Shown: piece after piece, positions 61,503 to 64,000 of the stretch
Numbering within the stretch: position 1 is the first letter of the stretch
Layout of the letters: each line of letters opens with the position of its first letter
Source: Chloroflexota bacterium
Lineage (GTDB): Bacteria; Chloroflexota; Dehalococcoidia; Bin125
Direction of reading: 5' to 3'
DNA: 64,000 nt
Assembly (NCBI GenBank): GCA_028874365.1
Contig: JAPPJZ010000033.1
Coordinates: forward strand, 1-64,000
Notes under the pieces: generated by a model
The model's database searches: none
What the model was told of the DNA's origin: nothing
Seen by the model: the letters and a program-made list of their open reading frames with translations, nothing else
Position numbers and translations under genes: made by a program

Positions 61503-62954
61503 CTAGCGGATTCGCGTCACCCGTGAGCGGCGACGCGCCGGTTCCTTCAACTCGGGATCGTCATTCCAGGGTTGGCGGATGAAGCGGACTCCCAGGCTGC
61601 GGTCAATCTCTCGCCACTTCGACTCTTCCTCGGACGTGACGAAAGTGATCGCTTCGCCATCGCGGCCCATTCGGCCGGTCCGGCCGACCCTGTGAGTAAA
61701 GAGCTGCGGAGAGTCGGGCAGGTCGTAGTTGATCACCTGTCCGACGCCGTCGATATCGAGACCGCGCGCAGCGACATTGGTGGCGACCAGGATCGGCGTC
61801 TCGCCCGAGCGAAAGTCGCGCATCACGCGCTCGCGTGCATTCTGGCTCAGATTGCCCTGCAGCGCGCCCACCGGATAGCCGAACTCATCGAGCTGGCGGG
61901 CGAGCTTCTTGACCCCGTGCTTCGTCTTGCCGAAGACGATCACCGCCTCGCCGTTGCGCTGGTCCAACAGCGAACGCAGCGCGCCGATCTTGTGGTCTCG
62001 CCGGATCGAGTAGACCAGGTGCGTCACGCTGGGCAACGTCCGCAGGTCGGCGTCGACCTCGACCGTAGCGGGCTGTTGCAGATGTTTGGCCGCGGTCTTC
62101 GCCACCCAGTCGGGCAGCGTGGCCGAGAACAACGCGGTCTGACGGCCGGATGGCGTGTATCCGAGGATCGCCTCGACATCGCGAGCAAAGCCGCGGTCCA
62201 GCATCTCATCCGCCTCATCCAGCACCAGGAATCGCACCGACCGCAGGTCGAGCGTGCCCTGTCGAAGATGATCCAGCGTGCGACCGGGTGTGCCGATGAC
62301 GATCTGCGGTCCCCGCTTCAGCGCCGCCTGCTCGGGCCGCGCCGAGCGGCCGCCATAGAGCAACGTCGTCTGCAGACGCTGCGCAGTCGCCACCGCCTCC
62401 GTCACCTCGCCCACCTGGATCGCGAGCTCGCGAGTCGGTGTCAGCACCAGCGCCTGCACCTCGCGCGCCGACGCGTCACATCGTTCGATCAGCGGGATCG
62501 CGAACGCCAGGGTCTTGCCGGAACCGGTCCGCGCCTGGCCGATCACGTCGCGACCGCCCAGCAACAGGGGAATCGTCGCGTGCTGGATCGGCGTGGGCTC
62601 GAAGATCTCCTTCGCAGCCAGCGCGGCCCGGGTCGCTCGGCTCAGAGCCATCTCCGAGAAGGCCGCAGCCGTCCCGTCCACGTCCCGGTAGTCGGCCCGA
62701 TCGTCGGCGTAGTCGTCGGCCTGGACCGGCATCCTCGTTTCGCTTCGCCTGCGCGTGGCAGTCCGGGCGTCCGAGGGATGCTCCGCTCTGACGCTGCCGC
62801 GTCGACCTGCGTAGCACGATCTGCAGTACACCGGCCGCTCAGCGTGGGGACGGAACGGGACAGAAGTCGAGACGCCGCAGTCGGCGCATGTGGCTTGGTG
62901 ACGAGGTTTGCGAGTGCGCGACCGTGGCCGCGCGGATACGGATGCTCGAGGCAT
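61503..62954 (-). CDS. DEAD-box RNA helicase with N-terminal zinc motif
   Basis: A 483-residue ATP-dependent RNA helicase. Residues 20-50 form a likely zinc ribbon (CADCGVSTSVPFRPH...YCRSCYAGRRG), a feature of several actinobacterial and Chloroflexota helicases. Then come the Q motif (EPTPIQHATIPLLL), ARTGSGKTLAFAIP, PTRELAIQV, LVLDEADEMLDRGF, FSATLPDW and the C-terminal motifs (ARGLDIDGVGQVINYDLP, HRVGRTGRMGRDG). The C-terminus is a short basic tail. It would act in ribosome assembly or mRNA decay, perhaps at low temperature. It is flanked by tRNA 3'-end repeats. Confidence 0.93.
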   Translation of the reverse strand: MPRASVSARPRSRTRKPRHQATCADCGVSTSVPFRPHAERPVYCRSCYAGRRGSVRAEHPSDARTATRRRSETRMPVQADDYADDRADYRDVDGTAAAFSEMALSRATRAALAAKEIFEPTPIQHATIPLLLGGRDVIGQARTGSGKTLAFAIPLIERCDASAREVQALVLTPTRELAIQVGEVTEAVATAQRLQTTLLYGGRSARPEQAALKRGPQIVIGTPGRTLDHLRQGTLDLRSVRFLVLDEADEMLDRGFARDVEAILGYTPSGRQTALFSATLPDWVAKTAAKHLQQPATVEVDADLRTLPSVTHLVYSIRRDHKIGALRSLLDQRNGEAVIVFGKTKHGVKKLARQLDEFGYPVGALQGNLSQNARERVMRDFRSGETPILVATNVAARGLDIDGVGQVINYDLPDSPQLFTHRVGRTGRMGRDGEAITFVTSEEESKWREIDRSLGVRFIRQPWNDDPELKEPARRRSRVTRIR

Positions 62955-63229
62955 GGGTACAGAGGACTCCTCAGAGGATGGGTTCGGTTCTTTGAATCAG
63001 AACAGGAAGGGGGTTGGAAGAAGCAAGTACGAAAAGGGAATGCTGACTGTGGTCTCAATGCTGAATCAGTTGTACCACCCAGCCTACTCACGGAACTGTC
63101 ACGACCGGTATCGCTTGGTAACCATTGACGCAACTGCTGAATCCGAGGAAGCCAGGCGCGAAGTGGCGCCAACGTCCGGGCCTGTACGCTTGCGCCCTCG
63201 CCCGACCTGGCGCCGCCCGCCAGGGAACG

Positions 63230-63306
63230 TGGTCCCCCCGGGAGGACTCGAACCTCCAGCCTACGGATTAGAAGTCCGTCGCTCTGTCCGGTTGAGCTAC
63301 GGGGGG
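63230..63306 (-). tRNA. tRNA-Arg (anticodon UCU)
   Basis: A 77-nt tRNA with encoded CCA. Acceptor CCCCCCG pairs with CGGGGGG. The D-arm is GCTCAACCGGACAGAGC. The anticodon arm ACGGA-CTTCTAA-TCCGT gives anticodon TCT, reading AGA. The T-arm is GGAGGTTCGAGTCCTCC. Its 5' end directly abuts the stop codon of the upstream protein gene, so it is processed from a joint transcript or has a promoter inside that gene. Confidence 0.96.
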
Positions 63307-64000
63307 TCAGCTCTGCGGGCGGCCCGCTTCGTAGTAGGCGGCGCCCCGCTTGTCCAATGATATGGCGACCTCGTGCCGCTCCGACGGTCGGTCCGGGTAG
63401 TCGAACTCCAGCACAATCCGCCCGCGATGCGACCCCTCCGGCACGCCGCCCGCCGCAGCCGCAATCGGAATCACCGATCCTTGCGGCCCATTCGTAAACG
63501 CGTAGCCGCTCCCCAGCGCCACACCGGCCTGGACGCCCACATCGAGCCAGCTCGGCGTGCTGGTCACCCGCCAGGCCAGCAGCCCGCTGCCCGAATTGGC
63601 AATCGTCAACGCCGCGCCCCGGCTCGAGAACTCGCTCGACCGCAGCTCCAGTTCGCCGGGCAGACCGTCCAACAGCGGCATCCCCAGCAGCGCCGCCCGG
63701 TCCGGCCTGCTCTGCGTAACGCCCAAGTCCGGCGAGTACGCCTGTGCCGGCAGCTCGAGGCTCATCCGCTCCCGGATCTGGTCAAAGGTCTGCCAGAACA
63801 CATCCGGATCCAGCGCCCCGCCCGGCGCGGTCAGTCTCGCGACGTCCGGCAGCACCACCGGATGCGGCTCCCACAGTCGCCGTCCGTCTACCACCGGCGG
63901 ATTGATCACGCAGCCCAGCACCCGCTCCTGGTACGGGTAGTTCCAGTAATCGCTACGGTCCGCGTCGCAGTCATACGTTCCGCGCCCCGGGTTGTACTTC
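63307..64000 (-). CDS. Secreted-type protein, C-terminal part; BACON-like end
   Basis: The frame is open at the right edge, so the N-terminus lies outside. The visible 230 residues start KYNPGRGTYDCDADRSDYWN, a Cys- and aromatic-rich stretch seen in several envelope proteins, and end in a beta-rich domain (ALTIANSGSGLLAWRVTSTP, SWLDVGVQAGVALGSGYA, PEGSHRGRIVLEFDYPD) that resembles BACON or Ig-like domains binding carbohydrate or mucin. I cannot name the enzyme part, if any. The stop codon touches the tRNA-Arg gene. Confidence 0.65.
   Translation of the reverse strand, partial: KYNPGRGTYDCDADRSDYWNYPYQERVLGCVINPPVVDGRRLWEPHPVVLPDVARLTAPGGALDPDVFWQTFDQIRERMSLELPAQAYSPDLGVTQSRPDRAALLGMPLLDGLPGELELRSSEFSSRGAALTIANSGSGLLAWRVTSTPSWLDVGVQAGVALGSGYAFTNGPQGSVIPIAAAAGGVPEGSHRGRIVLEFDYPDRPSERHEVAISLDKRGAAYYEAGRPQS

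Noticed and set aside
62955-63229. A gene between the helicase and tRNA-Arg
   Set aside because: Frames here have no ribosome-binding site or protein-like pattern; I see only a likely 5' leader of the helicase and spacer DNA.

Overview
The window is GC-rich bacterial chromosome, mostly conserved housekeeping genes with a few accessory patches. Gene content (an alpha2-type glycyl-tRNA synthetase, membrane pyrophosphatase, RNase J, family 4 uracil-DNA glycosylase, a nickel superoxide dismutase, many single-gene SDR and thiolase enzymes, and a DUF262/HNH nuclease) and the frequent leaderless-type starts suggest a Chloroflexota lineage, perhaps Dehalococcoidia or SAR202-like. That placement is inference from gene content; no rRNA gene is present to test it.

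Layout. 1-20 kb: end of a membrane pyrophosphatase, glycyl-tRNA synthetase, ferredoxin, then a long run of DNA-repair genes (uvrA, polA, mutM, ruvC, ruvA, uvrB) mixed with an SDR, a nitrilase, an S58 peptidase, surE and a YebC regulator. 20-30 kb, minus strand: a zinc-ribbon cyclase converges on ftsK, RNase J, uracil-DNA glycosylase, tatC, tatA, acpP, nusB, fabD, rpmF and a YceD protein. 30-38 kb: a C4 zinc-ribbon protein, a serine-recombinase homologue that has lost its catalytic residues, RNase H, RNase P RNA, a divergent MurE-like ligase, a class III aminotransferase, a Uma2 protein, an unexplained short structured transcript, and birA. 38-45 kb: one giant secreted protein of about 19 SwmB-like repeats. 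45-56 kb: separate metabolic enzymes (crotonase, SDRs, MetE-like enzyme, aldo/keto reductase, thiolase with DUF35 partner), an AAA/DUF4143 ATPase with a striking operator array, and a DrrAB-like ABC exporter. 56-58 kb: a membrane-anchored Cu/Zn superoxide dismutase beside a Ni superoxide dismutase. 57.7-63.3 kb: an accessory patch ending at a tRNA-Arg(UCU) gene, with a DUF262 nuclease, decayed toxin-antitoxin remnants, a proline-rich HTH protein, a DEAD-box helicase, and two partial copies of tRNA 3' ends that look like integration scars.

Three points stand out. First, nine 6-bp half-sites alternate in orientation every 11 bp across the promoter of the DUF4143 ATPase. Second, the recombinase-like protein keeps its fold but not its active site, so it has probably been given another job. 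Third, short palindromic repeats are scattered between genes and have also been taken up in frame into coding sequences (MurE-like ligase, a small membrane protein, the HTH protein). In addition, at least a dozen genes have a TANNNT box 6-7 bp before the start codon and no visible ribosome-binding site, indicating widespread leaderless transcription; the RNase P RNA gene has the same box at the matching distance from its predicted 5' end.
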